The notes below the pieces were generated by a model that was given only the letters and a program-made list of their open reading frames with translations, was not told the origin of the DNA and did no database searches. This document shows positions 52,160 to 60,691 of a stretch of DNA of 64,000 nt, piece by piece (within the stretch, counting starts at the first letter, position 1; each line of letters starts with the position of its first letter). This stretch comes from an uncultured Reyranella sp. Its GTDB lineage: Bacteria; Pseudomonadota; Alphaproteobacteria; Reyranellales; Reyranellaceae. A program made the translations under genes and the position numbers. The stretch is taken from NCBI RefSeq assembly GCF_945957355.1, contig NZ_CAMFKM010000018.1:1-64000 (forward strand). The letters are read 5' to 3'.

Positions 52160-53365
52160 CTACTTCCTGGTCTCGGTGAAGGCGACGCCGGCGGCGACGA
52201 GCTTGTCGATCTCGGCGGCGGAATAACCGGCTTCCTGCAGGACGGCGCGCGTGTCTGTGCCGAACTTCTTCGGCTTGGTGCGCACCTTGGGCGGGGTTCG
52301 CGAGAGCTTCACGGGGTTGCCGACGTTCCGCCAGCCATCCTTCTCCCACACCATGCCGCGATGCCTGGTGTGCGGCGCCTCCATCACGTCGGACACTTCC
52401 AGCACGGCGGCCGACGGCACTCCACCTTTCATGAGCTCCTGCGAGAACTCGTTGGCGTCGCGGTCCTTCAACAGCGCGCGCAGCTCGGTCTCGAGCTCGG
52501 CCCGATGGGCGACGCGATCCTTGTTGGTCCTGAAGCGCGGATCGTCGGCCAGTTCCGGTTTGCCCAACATCTGCGTCAGCTTGCGGAACTGCCCGTCATT
52601 GCCGGCACCGACCACGATGTTGCGGGTCTTGGTCGGGAAGTTGGAATAGGGCACCAGGCTCGCATGGCTGTTGCCGACCAGCTTGGGCTTGAGGCCCGCC
52701 ATGAAATAGTTCGGCGCATGCGGCTGATGCAGCGCAATGGCGCTGTCGTAGAGCGTCGCGTCGACGAACTGGCCCTTGCCGGAACGGTTGCGCTCGTAGA
52801 GCGCCATCAGGATGCCGATCGTGGCGTTCATGCCGGTCGAGAGATCGACCACCGGCACGCCGATGCGCACCTGGCCGCCCTCGGGCGAGCCGTTGACGGA
52901 GACCAGTCCGGCCGAGGCCTGCACCATGGCGTCGTAGCCCGGGAAGCCGCCCAGCGGTCCGTCGGCACCGAAGCCCGAGACGCGGGCATGGACCAGCCGC
53001 GGAAACCTAGCCGCCAGCACGTCGTGGTAGCCGATGCCCCACTTCTCCATCGTACCGGTCTTGAAGTTGTCGATCAGCACGTCGGCAATTTCGAGCAGCT
53101 TCAGCAGGACCTCGCGGCCCTCCGGCTTGGAGAGGTCGAGGGCTATCGTGCGCTTGTTGCGGTTGATGCCGGCGAAGTAGGCCGAGATGCCCTCAGCGTC
53201 GAACGGAGGGCCCCAGGTGCGGGTCTCGTCGCCCTGCGGCGGCTCGATCTTGATCACGTCGGCGCCGTGGTCGGCCAGCATCTGGCCGCAATAGGGGCCT
53301 CCCAGCACGCGCGACAGGTCGATCACTTTCAGGCCCTCGAGCGCGCCCCCGCTTGCCACCGGCAT
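52160..53365 (-). CDS. CaiB/BaiF-type CoA-transferase (family III)
   Basis: The 401-residue enzyme begins with the family start ALEGLKVIDLSRVLGGPYCGQMLADHGADVIKIEPP, followed by NRNKRTIALDLSKPEGRE and the region GFPGYDAMVQASAGL holding the catalytic Asp-type residue. It exchanges CoA between an acyl-CoA and a free acid. GAGGAG lies before the ATG at 53365, so the TTG-initiated longer frame from 53392 is not preferred. It is cotranscribed with the downstream DECR-like SDR (8 bp) and diverges from the dienelactone hydrolase gene at 53440. Confidence 0.9.
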   Translation of the reverse strand: MPVASGGALEGLKVIDLSRVLGGPYCGQMLADHGADVIKIEPPQGDETRTWGPPFDAEGISAYFAGINRNKRTIALDLSKPEGREVLLKLLEIADVLIDNFKTGTMEKWGIGYHDVLAARFPRLVHARVSGFGADGPLGGFPGYDAMVQASAGLVSVNGSPEGGQVRIGVPVVDLSTGMNATIGILMALYERNRSGKGQFVDATLYDSAIALHQPHAPNYFMAGLKPKLVGNSHASLVPYSNFPTKTRNIVVGAGNDGQFRKLTQMLGKPELADDPRFRTNKDRVAHRAELETELRALLKDRDANEFSQELMKGGVPSAAVLEVSDVMEAPHTRHRGMVWEKDGWRNVGNPVKLSRTPPKVRTKPKKFGTDTRAVLQEAGYSAAEIDKLVAAGVAFTETRK

Positions 53366-53439
53366 TTCGTTCCACTCCTCGGATTGAGACAAGAGGCGCG
53401 GTTATAGACCATGGGACTGGAGCCCGGTACCGTCCGGGC

Positions 53440-54183
53440 ATGATCGAACGCGAGCTGGATATCGCCACGCAAGATGGCGCCATGAACACCTACACGGTAC
53501 GGCCCGACGATGGCGGGCCGCTACCCGTCGTCATCATGCTGATGGACGCCCCCGGCGTGCGCGAGGGCCTTCGGGAGATCTGCCGGCGAATTTCGCAGTC
53601 CGGCTACTACGTGCTGCTGCCCAACCTCTACTATCGCTCCACGCGCGAATTCGTCTGCGGCCCGACCCGCAACCATCCCGATGCCGAAGCCAACCTGAAG
53701 CGCATGTTCGGCCTGCTGGAGTCGATCTCCAACGCCAAGGTCGCGGCCGACACCGGCGCGGTGCTCGACGTGCTGCCAACCCTGCCCGATGCAAAACCAG
53801 GCAAGGTGGGCCTGGTCGGCTACTGTATGAGCGGTGCCTTCGTCACGGCGGCGGCCGCAGCGCATCCCGATCGCATCGGCTGTTTCGCGTCCTACTACGG
53901 AACGCGCCTGATCACCGAAAAGCCCGACTCGCCGCACCTGATGCTGGGCGACATCGTCGCCGAAGGCTACTACGCCTTCGCCGAGCATGACACCTACGTG
54001 CCGCTGTCTGACGTCGCAAAATTCGAGCGGCTGCTGGCCGCCGCGCCGTTTCCCTCGCGAGTCGAGACTGAGGCGGGCGCGCATCACGGCTACGCTTTCT
54101 CCGACCGTGGCAACCTGCACGAGACTGCCCGCGAGAAGCACTACGAACGCATGCTGGCGCTGTTCCGCCGGCACTTGAGTTAG
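53440..54183 (+). CDS. Dienelactone hydrolase family protein
   Basis: The 247-residue alpha/beta hydrolase uses a cysteine nucleophile: C129 in VGYCMSGAF, with D184 in FAEHDTYVP and H216 in AHHGYAF completing the C-D-H triad of carboxymethylenebutenolidases. These open the lactone ring of dienelactone to maleylacetate in (chloro)catechol or hydroxyquinol-type pathways. The downstream gene at 54197 (14 bp later) is a maleylacetate-reductase-like enzyme, which would be the next step. The start at 53440 is the best match to the family; an open frame extends back to 53353. Confidence 0.87.
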   Translation: MIERELDIATQDGAMNTYTVRPDDGGPLPVVIMLMDAPGVREGLREICRRISQSGYYVLLPNLYYRSTREFVCGPTRNHPDAEANLKRMFGLLESISNAKVAADTGAVLDVLPTLPDAKPGKVGLVGYCMSGAFVTAAAAAHPDRIGCFASYYGTRLITEKPDSPHLMLGDIVAEGYYAFAEHDTYVPLSDVAKFERLLAAAPFPSRVETEAGAHHGYAFSDRGNLHETAREKHYERMLALFRRHLS

Positions 54184-54196
54184 GGGAGCGAGCGAA

Positions 54197-55372
54197 ATGC
54201 TCAGCGGGATCCACGGACACCAGGACATCGAGCGGGTCGTTTACGGCAGGCCGGCGGGCGCCGCGCTGCGCACCGAGGCCGAGCGGCTGGGGGCGAAGAA
54301 GGTGTTCATCACCACCTCGAAGTCGGTGGCGCAGAGCGCGCTGCTGGCGTCGGTGATCGACGGACTGGGTGAGCTACACGCGGGGACCTACGCTGGCATC
54401 ACGGCGCACTCGCCTCGGCCCTGCGTGGTCGAGGGGGCCGCGATGGCGCGCGCGGCCGGCGCAGATCTGATCGTGGCGGTGGGTGGCGGCTCGGTGATCG
54501 ACGCCACCAAGACGATCCTGATCGCGCTGTGGCAGGACGTAACCACGGTCGACGAGCTCGATGCCTACCGGGCTGGCAAGCCCAAGGAAGGTGCCGCGCC
54601 CCCATCCGAGGCCATCCGGCCGCCGGCCGACGCGATCCGCATGATCGCCGTGCCGACGACCCTGTCGGCCGCCGAGTTCAACGCTTTCGCTGGCATCTCC
54701 GATCCGCGCAAGGGTATCAAGGAAAGCTTCGGCCATCGGTTGATCGTGCCGCGGGTCATCGTGCTAGATCCCGCCGCCACCCTGGCGACGCCGATGGACC
54801 TGATGCTCTCGACCGGCCTGAAGGCGGTCGACCATGCGGTTGAGCGGCTGTGCTCGCAGCAGGCCCATCCTTTCGTGCTGGGCACCGCCACCGAGGCGCT
54901 GAAGCTGCTCGCGCGTGCGCTGCCGGCGCACAAGGCCAACCCCGAAGACATGGCGACACGGCTGGATCTCCAGTTCGGCATGTGGCTGGCGATCGGCGCC
55001 GGCACGTCGGGCGTCGGCGTGGGCGCGAGCCATGGAATCGGCCACGTGTTGGGCGCCGCCTGCCATGTGCCGCACGGCCATACCTCCTGCGTGATGCTGC
55101 CGTCGGTGTTGCGCTGGAACCTGGCGGCCAATGCGGAGCGCCAGAAGCGGGTGGGCGAGGCGTTCGGCAAGCCCGAGGCCGCGGCGGGTGACCTCGTCGA
55201 GGGGCTGGTGAAGTCGCTCGGTCTGCCGGGACGCCTCTCGGAAGTGGGCGTCGGCCGGGATCGCTTCCGTGAGATCGCCGAGAAGTCGATGCACGATCGT
55301 GCGGTGCTGAACAATCCGCGCCCCATCAAGGGACCGGAGCAGGTGATGGAGATTCTCGAACTCGCGGCCTGA
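54197..55372 (+). CDS. Iron-containing/maleylacetate-reductase-like alcohol dehydrogenase
   Basis: The 391-residue protein has the NAD(P) motif VAVGGGSVIDATKT, the family segment VPTTLSAAEFNAF (maleylacetate-reductase-like) and the metal-site region STGLKAVDHAVERL, followed by GASHGIGHVLGAACHVPHGHTS with two histidine ligands. The first metal ligand, normally Asp four before the His (D-A-L-T-H in FucO), is a Lys here, and maleylacetate reductases also lack it (Asn). So it may be metal-independent. It probably reduces maleylacetate after the dienelactone hydrolase (53440). Other Fe-ADH activities remain possible. Confidence 0.82.
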   Translation: MLSGIHGHQDIERVVYGRPAGAALRTEAERLGAKKVFITTSKSVAQSALLASVIDGLGELHAGTYAGITAHSPRPCVVEGAAMARAAGADLIVAVGGGSVIDATKTILIALWQDVTTVDELDAYRAGKPKEGAAPPSEAIRPPADAIRMIAVPTTLSAAEFNAFAGISDPRKGIKESFGHRLIVPRVIVLDPAATLATPMDLMLSTGLKAVDHAVERLCSQQAHPFVLGTATEALKLLARALPAHKANPEDMATRLDLQFGMWLAIGAGTSGVGVGASHGIGHVLGAACHVPHGHTSCVMLPSVLRWNLAANAERQKRVGEAFGKPEAAAGDLVEGLVKSLGLPGRLSEVGVGRDRFREIAEKSMHDRAVLNNPRPIKGPEQVMEILELAA

Positions 55373-55472
55373 ACCGACATGACCCCATGAATTCTTCTCG
55401 TGAGCCCGAGCGGTGGCGAGCGGCTAAAGCCACACGACCTAAGGGGAGCAAACGCTAGTCACGGGTGAATCC

Positions 55473-56327
55473 ATGGTCGACGTTCGAATTGCCGAATCCG
55501 CCGCTCCGCAACTGCCACTTGCCGGCTGGGTGGATGCGCCGGTGAACTACTTGGCCGATCTCAGCATCAAGCCGGTGACCTACAACCCGCCCCACGGTAC
55601 GGGCCTGCCGCGGCGCGACGGCAACTATCGGGACTTCACGGTCCGCATCCACGATGCCCGTCCGATCGCGCGCGATCTCTCGCTCGATCGGCAGGCCTTC
55701 ATCCTGACTCATCACGATACCGACGTGCGCGATTTCTACGACGAGGAGGAGGTGCGCACGAAGTACCACGCCGAAGTCGAGGCGCTGATCAAGCGCGAGA
55801 CAGGCGCGTCCAAGGTCGTCGTGTTCGACCATACGGTGCGCACGGCCGACCGCGCTGTCGAGCGCGGGTTGCGGACGCCAGTGCGCAGTGTCCATTGCGA
55901 CTACACGGAGAAGTCGGGCCCGCAGAGGGTACGCGACCTCCTGCCGCCCGAGGAGGCGGAACAGCGCCTCGAGAGGCGCTTCGCCGAAATCAATGTCTGG
56001 CGCAACATCGCGCACGAGCCCGTCGAGATGACGCCGCTGGGCCTCGTCGATTCGGAGAGCCTGGCTCCGCGCGACCTCGCTGTCTGCGATCTCGTCTATG
56101 CCGACCGCGTCGGTGAAATCTACCAGGGCGTCTACAACGCCGATCACCGCTGGTTCTATTTCCCGAAGATGACCCGGGACGAGGCGATCCTGATCAAGTG
56201 CTACGACTCGCTGAGGGACGGTCGTGCGCGCTTCTCGCTACATTCCGCCTTCGAGGATCCGACATCGCCGGCCAACCCGAGGCCGCGGCAGAGCATCGAG
56301 GCGCGGGCGTTCGCATTCTTCGATTAG
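55473..56327 (+). CDS. CmcJ/NvfI-family oxygenase-like protein
   Basis: The 284-residue protein matches the CmcJ/AsaB family, related to cephamycin C-7 hydroxylase component CmcJ and fungal Fe/2-oxoglutarate enzymes. Candidate iron ligands are H141-x-D143 in SVHCDYTEK and H225 in YNADHRWFY, with Arg residues at 251/253 that may bind 2-oxoglutarate. Many bacterial members have unknown substrates. It is intact, unlike the decayed relative at 26136-26739, and lies 100 bp after the maleylacetate-reductase-like gene. No clear ribosome-binding site is seen, but GGGTGAATCC lies before the ATG. Confidence 0.75.
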   Translation: MVDVRIAESAAPQLPLAGWVDAPVNYLADLSIKPVTYNPPHGTGLPRRDGNYRDFTVRIHDARPIARDLSLDRQAFILTHHDTDVRDFYDEEEVRTKYHAEVEALIKRETGASKVVVFDHTVRTADRAVERGLRTPVRSVHCDYTEKSGPQRVRDLLPPEEAEQRLERRFAEINVWRNIAHEPVEMTPLGLVDSESLAPRDLAVCDLVYADRVGEIYQGVYNADHRWFYFPKMTRDEAILIKCYDSLRDGRARFSLHSAFEDPTSPANPRPRQSIEARAFAFFD

Positions 56328-56360
56328 GTGCGTAACTGGAACCGTGCGGGCCCCCGCGCC

Positions 56361-57113
56361 TCAGAAGGCGCTACCGCCCGCCGGCGCATCTGAGCGCGCC
56401 GCCGCAATCGCCTCGAGGTGATCGACCAGCTCCTCGGGATTGCTGAAGAACGGCGAGTGGCCGCATTCCAGGCGAAGCACCTTGCAGGGCGTTGACTTCA
56501 CCATCGTGCGCTGCAGATTGATGCGGATGGCGTGGTCGAGCGTACATTCGATGTACCAGCGCGGGACCGATCCGAAACGCTCCTCGGTCAAGGTCACGGG
56601 CGTCGTCGAAATGGCGAGCGGCTGCGGGCGCAGGCGCTGCATCGCCTTGTAGCGGTCCTCCGGCGAGACGTCGGCATAGAACAGGCTCGGCAGCTTGTCG
56701 CGCGCAAACGTGTAGGTCTTGCCGTCGGGGCTGACCTGCCGCGACAGCCGGAACATGGCATCCGGTTCCAGCGAGGTCATGTCCCTGCCGCTCTTGCCTG
56801 AAGTGGGCAACAGCGCGCAGAGATAGACCAGTGCCTTGATCTTGCGCCGCCGCGCCTCGGCGAGCTGGCTGATCGTGACGCCGCCCAACGAATGCCCGAC
56901 CAGGATGACCTGCTCCTCCATCTTGTCGAGCAGGCGGGCCAGTTTCTCGACGTTGTCGGCGAGGGTGACGTTGGCGGGCGGTGTCTGGTCGTTGCCGAGA
57001 CCCGGCAGGTCGGGCGCGCAGACCTTGTGGCCCGCAGCTTCCAGCAGAGGCACGACCTTCTCCCAGCACCAGCCGCCGGTGCAGGCGCCATGGACCAGCA
57101 GGAACGTCGCCAC
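56361..57113 (-). CDS. Alpha/beta hydrolase (plant-methylesterase/salicylate-esterase-like)
   Basis: The 250-residue enzyme has ATFLLVHGACTGGWCWEKVVPLLEAAGHKV, DLPGLGNDQTPP and the nucleophile elbow VGHSLGGVTI, the pattern of the plant MES/hydroxynitrile-lyase type family, and a C-terminal GHSPFFSNPEELVDHL with the catalytic His. A small ester or aromatic methyl ester is a likely substrate. It ends the minus-strand pair with the HSDL2-like SDR, with 2 bp between them. Confidence 0.86.
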   Translation of the reverse strand: MATFLLVHGACTGGWCWEKVVPLLEAAGHKVCAPDLPGLGNDQTPPANVTLADNVEKLARLLDKMEEQVILVGHSLGGVTISQLAEARRRKIKALVYLCALLPTSGKSGRDMTSLEPDAMFRLSRQVSPDGKTYTFARDKLPSLFYADVSPEDRYKAMQRLRPQPLAISTTPVTLTEERFGSVPRWYIECTLDHAIRINLQRTMVKSTPCKVLRLECGHSPFFSNPEELVDHLEAIAAARSDAPAGGSAF

Positions 57114-57115
57114 GG

Positions 57116-57970
57116 CTAGGCCTTTCCGACGACGGTGCGCGCCCCGGGGGCGGGCACGAAGAAGTCGGGCATCAGCGGCGTGCCGGGCGAGACGGCGTAC
57201 TTCTCGAAGTCGGTGACGCCCTCGGCCGCCAGGACCTCGTCATCGATGAAGAAGTTGCCCGTGCATTCGCGCGCCGCGCGGCTGAAGATGGCGTGCGCTG
57301 CATCGGCCATGATCTCGGGCTTGCGGCACTGCTTCATGCCTTCTTCGCCGCCCAGGATGTTCTGGATCGCCGCGGTGGCGATGGCGGTGCGCGGCCACAG
57401 GCAGTTGAAGGCCACGCCCTTGTCGCGGAACTCCTCGGCCATGGACCAGGCGAAGACCGACATGCCGTACTTGGCCAGCGTATAGGCCGCGTGATTGGCA
57501 AACCACTTCACGTCGAAGTCGAGCGGCGGCGAGAGGTTCAGCACGTGCGGATTGGCGGCCTTCAGAAGGTGCGGGATGCACTTCTGCGAGACCATGAAGG
57601 TGCCGCGCGCATTGATCTGGTGCATCAGGTCGTAGCGCTTCATCGGCGTCGCGAGCGTGCCGGTCAGGCTGATCGCGCTGGCATTGTTCACCAGGATGTC
57701 GATGCCGCCGAACTTCGCGACGGTCTCGGCCACCGCCTTTTCGACGCTCTGCTCGTCGCGGATGTCGCAGGCGAGCGGCAGCGCTTTGCCGCCGGCCTTC
57801 TCGATCTCCTCGGCGGCGGTAAAGATCGTGCCGGGCAGGCGCGGGTCGGGCGTCACCGTCTTCGCGGCAATGGCGATGTTGGCGCCGTCGCGTGCCGCCC
57901 GCAGTGCAATGGCCAGTCCGATACCGCGGCTTCCGCCGGTCACGAACAGGGTTTTGTTACCCAAGCTCAT
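57116..57970 (-). CDS. SDR family oxidoreductase, HSDL2-like
   Basis: The 284-residue enzyme has TGGSRGIGLAIALRAARDGANIAIAAKT, NNASAISLTGTLATPMKRYDLM, the Ser-position NLSPPLDF and YTLAKYGMS. This pattern, with extended C-terminal tail EGVTDFEKYAVSPGTPLMPDFF, matches hydroxysteroid dehydrogenase-like 2 proteins. In HSDL2-type enzymes the SDR domain acts on a lipid-like carbonyl; substrate not known. It starts at 57970 and is cotranscribed with the hydrolase. Confidence 0.88.
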   Translation of the reverse strand: MSLGNKTLFVTGGSRGIGLAIALRAARDGANIAIAAKTVTPDPRLPGTIFTAAEEIEKAGGKALPLACDIRDEQSVEKAVAETVAKFGGIDILVNNASAISLTGTLATPMKRYDLMHQINARGTFMVSQKCIPHLLKAANPHVLNLSPPLDFDVKWFANHAAYTLAKYGMSVFAWSMAEEFRDKGVAFNCLWPRTAIATAAIQNILGGEEGMKQCRKPEIMADAAHAIFSRAARECTGNFFIDDEVLAAEGVTDFEKYAVSPGTPLMPDFFVPAPGARTVVGKA

Positions 57971-58051
57971 GGCGTCCCCAAGAAATCTTCGGGCTCTATA
58001 GCCGGGCCGGGGTAGCGGCGGCTAGTGTCGCGGTACTCAGGGGAGGCATGC

Positions 58052-59494
58052 ATGAATCCGTGCTTCGAAACGGCGACCCGACTTGCACGCGCCATACGAA
58101 ACGGACGGTTGAGCTCGGTCGAGGCGACGAAGGCGCATCTCGATCGGATCGCTCGTGTGAACGGACCGCTCAACGCTCTGGTGCTGGTCGACGAGGCTGG
58201 CGCAATGAAGGCCGCACGGGCGGCTGATAGGGCACGAAGCCAGAATAAGTCCCTCGGTCCGCTGCATGGCGTGCCGATCACCATCAAGGAAGCGTTCGAC
58301 GTCGCGGGCCTCAAGACGACCTCCAGCCATCCGCCGCTGAAAGACAATGTCGCGACGCAGGATGCGAGCCTCGTCGCGCGGTTGCGGGCGGCGGGCGCCG
58401 TCATCCTGGGAAAGACCAATGTGCCTGAATTGTGCGCAGACTTTCAGACGGACAGCCCGATCTTCGGCACCACCGTCAATCCATGGGACGAACGCCGCAC
58501 GGCGGGCGGCTCCACCGGCGGAGGTGGCGCGGCGGTGGCGGCCCGCCTGTCGCCGCTGGAACTGGGCAGCGACATCGGCGGTTCGGTGCGCAATCCAGCT
58601 CACTACAACGGCATCTTCTCGCTGAAGCCCACGGAGTGGCGCGTGCCGGGACACGGGCATGTGCCTGACTTGCCGGGGCAGACCCGCAGCACGCGCTACA
58701 TGGGCACGTTCGGCCCGCTGGCGCGCTCGGTCGACGATCTCGACGCGGCGCTGCGCATCATCGCGGGCCCGGACGGCTACGAGGTCGAGGCCGCACCGGT
58801 GCCACTAGGACCAACGCCCAGGCTGGCGGCGGCGGACCTGCGCATCGCGGTCCTGACCAGCAATCCGCTGGTGCCTGTTTCGACCGATATGGCGTCGGTG
58901 GTGCAGGCGACCGCGAAACTGCTGTCCGGGGCGGGCGCAAAGGTGAAGCGAGCCGAGCCGGAGGGACTGGATTGGCAGCAGGGCTGGGACGACTGGTCGG
59001 ACCTGTTCCAGTACATGATCATGAATGGGCAGCCGCTCGCCGAACGCGAGCGGCATTTCGACAGGCTCGAGTCCCCCGATCCGACGGCGCGGTCGGTCGC
59101 GCGCGCGGCCCGGCTCAGCATGGCGCAATTCTTCGCCGTGCTCGACCGGCGCGATCGCCTTGTGCGCCACTGTGAGTCCTTCCTCGACGACTACGATGCC
59201 TGGCTGATGCCGGTGATGCCGGATGCAGCCTTCATCCGGCAGTCGCGGAAGCTGCCGCTCAAGGTCGACGGCGCCGGCCATCCCTATTTCTTTGCCGGCA
59301 CCGCCTATAACTTCCTGGCGAACCTCACGGGGCAGCCATCCGTGGTCCTGCCTTGCGGCTTCTCGAAGGAGGGCCTGCCGATCGGCCTTCAACTTACCGG
59401 CAAACGCTGGGGCGAGGCGAAGCTTCTGGGCGTGGCAAAGGTGCTGGAGAAGCTCCTGCCACCCTGCCCGGTGCCTCCTTCCTTCGCGTCTTGA
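58052..59494 (+). CDS. Amidase (amidase-signature family)
   Basis: The 480-residue enzyme has the amidase-signature triad Lys-cisSer-Ser: K79 in PITIKEAFD, S144 in AGGSTGGGG and nucleophile S168 in SDIGGSVRNPA. Typical substrates are amides or aryl/alkyl carbamates; the neighbouring genes give no exact substrate. The GGGGAGGC ribosome-binding site precedes the ATG at 58052, preferred over the GTG at 58025. It converges with the TctC gene at 59504. Confidence 0.9.
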   Translation: MNPCFETATRLARAIRNGRLSSVEATKAHLDRIARVNGPLNALVLVDEAGAMKAARAADRARSQNKSLGPLHGVPITIKEAFDVAGLKTTSSHPPLKDNVATQDASLVARLRAAGAVILGKTNVPELCADFQTDSPIFGTTVNPWDERRTAGGSTGGGGAAVAARLSPLELGSDIGGSVRNPAHYNGIFSLKPTEWRVPGHGHVPDLPGQTRSTRYMGTFGPLARSVDDLDAALRIIAGPDGYEVEAAPVPLGPTPRLAAADLRIAVLTSNPLVPVSTDMASVVQATAKLLSGAGAKVKRAEPEGLDWQQGWDDWSDLFQYMIMNGQPLAERERHFDRLESPDPTARSVARAARLSMAQFFAVLDRRDRLVRHCESFLDDYDAWLMPVMPDAAFIRQSRKLPLKVDGAGHPYFFAGTAYNFLANLTGQPSVVLPCGFSKEGLPIGLQLTGKRWGEAKLLGVAKVLEKLLPPCPVPPSFAS

Positions 59495-59503
59495 GGGGGC
59501 GGT

Positions 59504-60475
59504 TCACTCCACCTTCACGCCGGCCTTGTCGATGATCGGCTTCCATTTGGCGAACTCCGCCTTCTGGTAGGCGCCGAACGCATCCGCCTTCATCTGCGCT
59601 GGCGTCGGGATGTCCTGGCCGAGATTCTCGAGCTTGCCGCGGATCTCCGGGTCCTGCAGGGCCTTGACTGCGGCGGCGTTGAGCTTGTCGATGATCTCCT
59701 TCGGGGTGCCCTTGGGCGCCCAGAGCCCGTGCCAGATCGCGACCTCGATGCCGGGAAAGCCCGCTTCGGCGGTCGTCGGGATGTCCGGCGCCGCGGCGGT
59801 GCGCTGCCTGGCGGTGACCGCGTACACCTTGAGCTTGCCCGCGCGGATGTGCGGCAGCGAGTTCGACGACTGGTCGATCATGACCTGGATCTGGTTGGCG
59901 ATCAGATCCTGGACGGCGGGACCGGTGCCGCGATAGGGCACGAGCTGGTAGTTGGTGCCGGTCACGGCGAAGAAGGCGAGTGCGCCGATGTGCGAGCCCG
60001 AACCCAGGCCCGCCGTGCCACCGGAGATCTTGTCGGCGTTTGCCTTGAGATAGGCGACCAGCTCCTTGAGGTCCTTGGCCGGCACCTGGTTCGAGGTCAC
60101 GACCAGCAGCGGATTGGACGGCAGCAGCGTGATCGGCTCGAGGTCGTTGATCAGGTCGTAGTTCAGGTTCTTATAGACGGCGCCGTTCACGACGTTGGTG
60201 CCGAGATGCCCGATGCCGATCGTGTAGCCGTCGGGCGTGGAGCGGGCCAGCTTGCCCATGGCGATGCTGCCGGCCGCGCCCGTAACGTTGTCGATCACCA
60301 TCTGCTGGCCGAGTTCCTTGGCCATGCGCTCGCCGACGATGCGCGCCATGACATCGGTCGGACCGCCGGCCGCGAACGGCACGATGAGGTTGATCGGCTT
60401 GTTGGGATAGGCCTGGCCGAAGGCGGGGCCGGCAGCGGCCACCGCGAGCAATGCGAGAGCAACTCTACGCAGCAT
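59504..60475 (-). CDS. Bug/TctC-family substrate-binding protein
   Basis: The 323-residue receptor has a Sec signal peptide (LRRVALALLAVAAAGPAFGQ) and Bug motifs YPNKPINLIVPFAAGGPTDVMAR, NVTGAAGSIAMGKLA, GLGSGSHIGALAF and LVPYRGTGPAVQDLI. It converges with the amidase (9 bp apart), so no obvious functional link to that gene. It lies downstream of the acyl-CoA carboxylase operon, with a palindromic element (60552-60673) between. Like the others it lacks a nearby TctA/TctB. Confidence 0.9.
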   Translation of the reverse strand: MLRRVALALLAVAAAGPAFGQAYPNKPINLIVPFAAGGPTDVMARIVGERMAKELGQQMVIDNVTGAAGSIAMGKLARSTPDGYTIGIGHLGTNVVNGAVYKNLNYDLINDLEPITLLPSNPLLVVTSNQVPAKDLKELVAYLKANADKISGGTAGLGSGSHIGALAFFAVTGTNYQLVPYRGTGPAVQDLIANQIQVMIDQSSNSLPHIRAGKLKVYAVTARQRTAAAPDIPTTAEAGFPGIEVAIWHGLWAPKGTPKEIIDKLNAAAVKALQDPEIRGKLENLGQDIPTPAQMKADAFGAYQKAEFAKWKPIIDKAGVKVE

Positions 60476-60551
60476 GGCAATTCCTCCCAGAACTTCTCTT
60501 GTTGGGAAGAGCCTAGGGTCTTTTGCGGCGCGATGGAATTACGATCACAAA

Positions 60552-60673
60552 CACCATCCTCATGCTGAGGAGCGCTCCGCCAGGAGCGCGTCTCGAAGCA
60601 TGGGCACGCGCACCTCGCCCGTTGCTCACCCTTCGAGACGGCCGCGGTGCGGCCTCCTCAGGGTGAGGTGGTG
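60552..60673. repeat. Mosaic palindromic intergenic element (Rhizobiales-type)
   Basis: A near-symmetrical element of about 122 bp opens with CACCATCCTCATGCTGAGGAG and ends, inverted, with CTCCTCAGGGTGAGGTGGTG; both halves also carry a CGTCTCGAAG-type segment. Each half contains its own hairpin (GCGCTCC...GGAGCGC on the left, GGCCGC...GCGGCC on the right). This matches the class of intergenic mosaic repeats common in Bradyrhizobium and related genomes. It lies between the biotin carboxylase gene and the TctC gene. Confidence 0.75.
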
Positions 60674-60691
60674 TGGTTGGACGAAAGGGCG

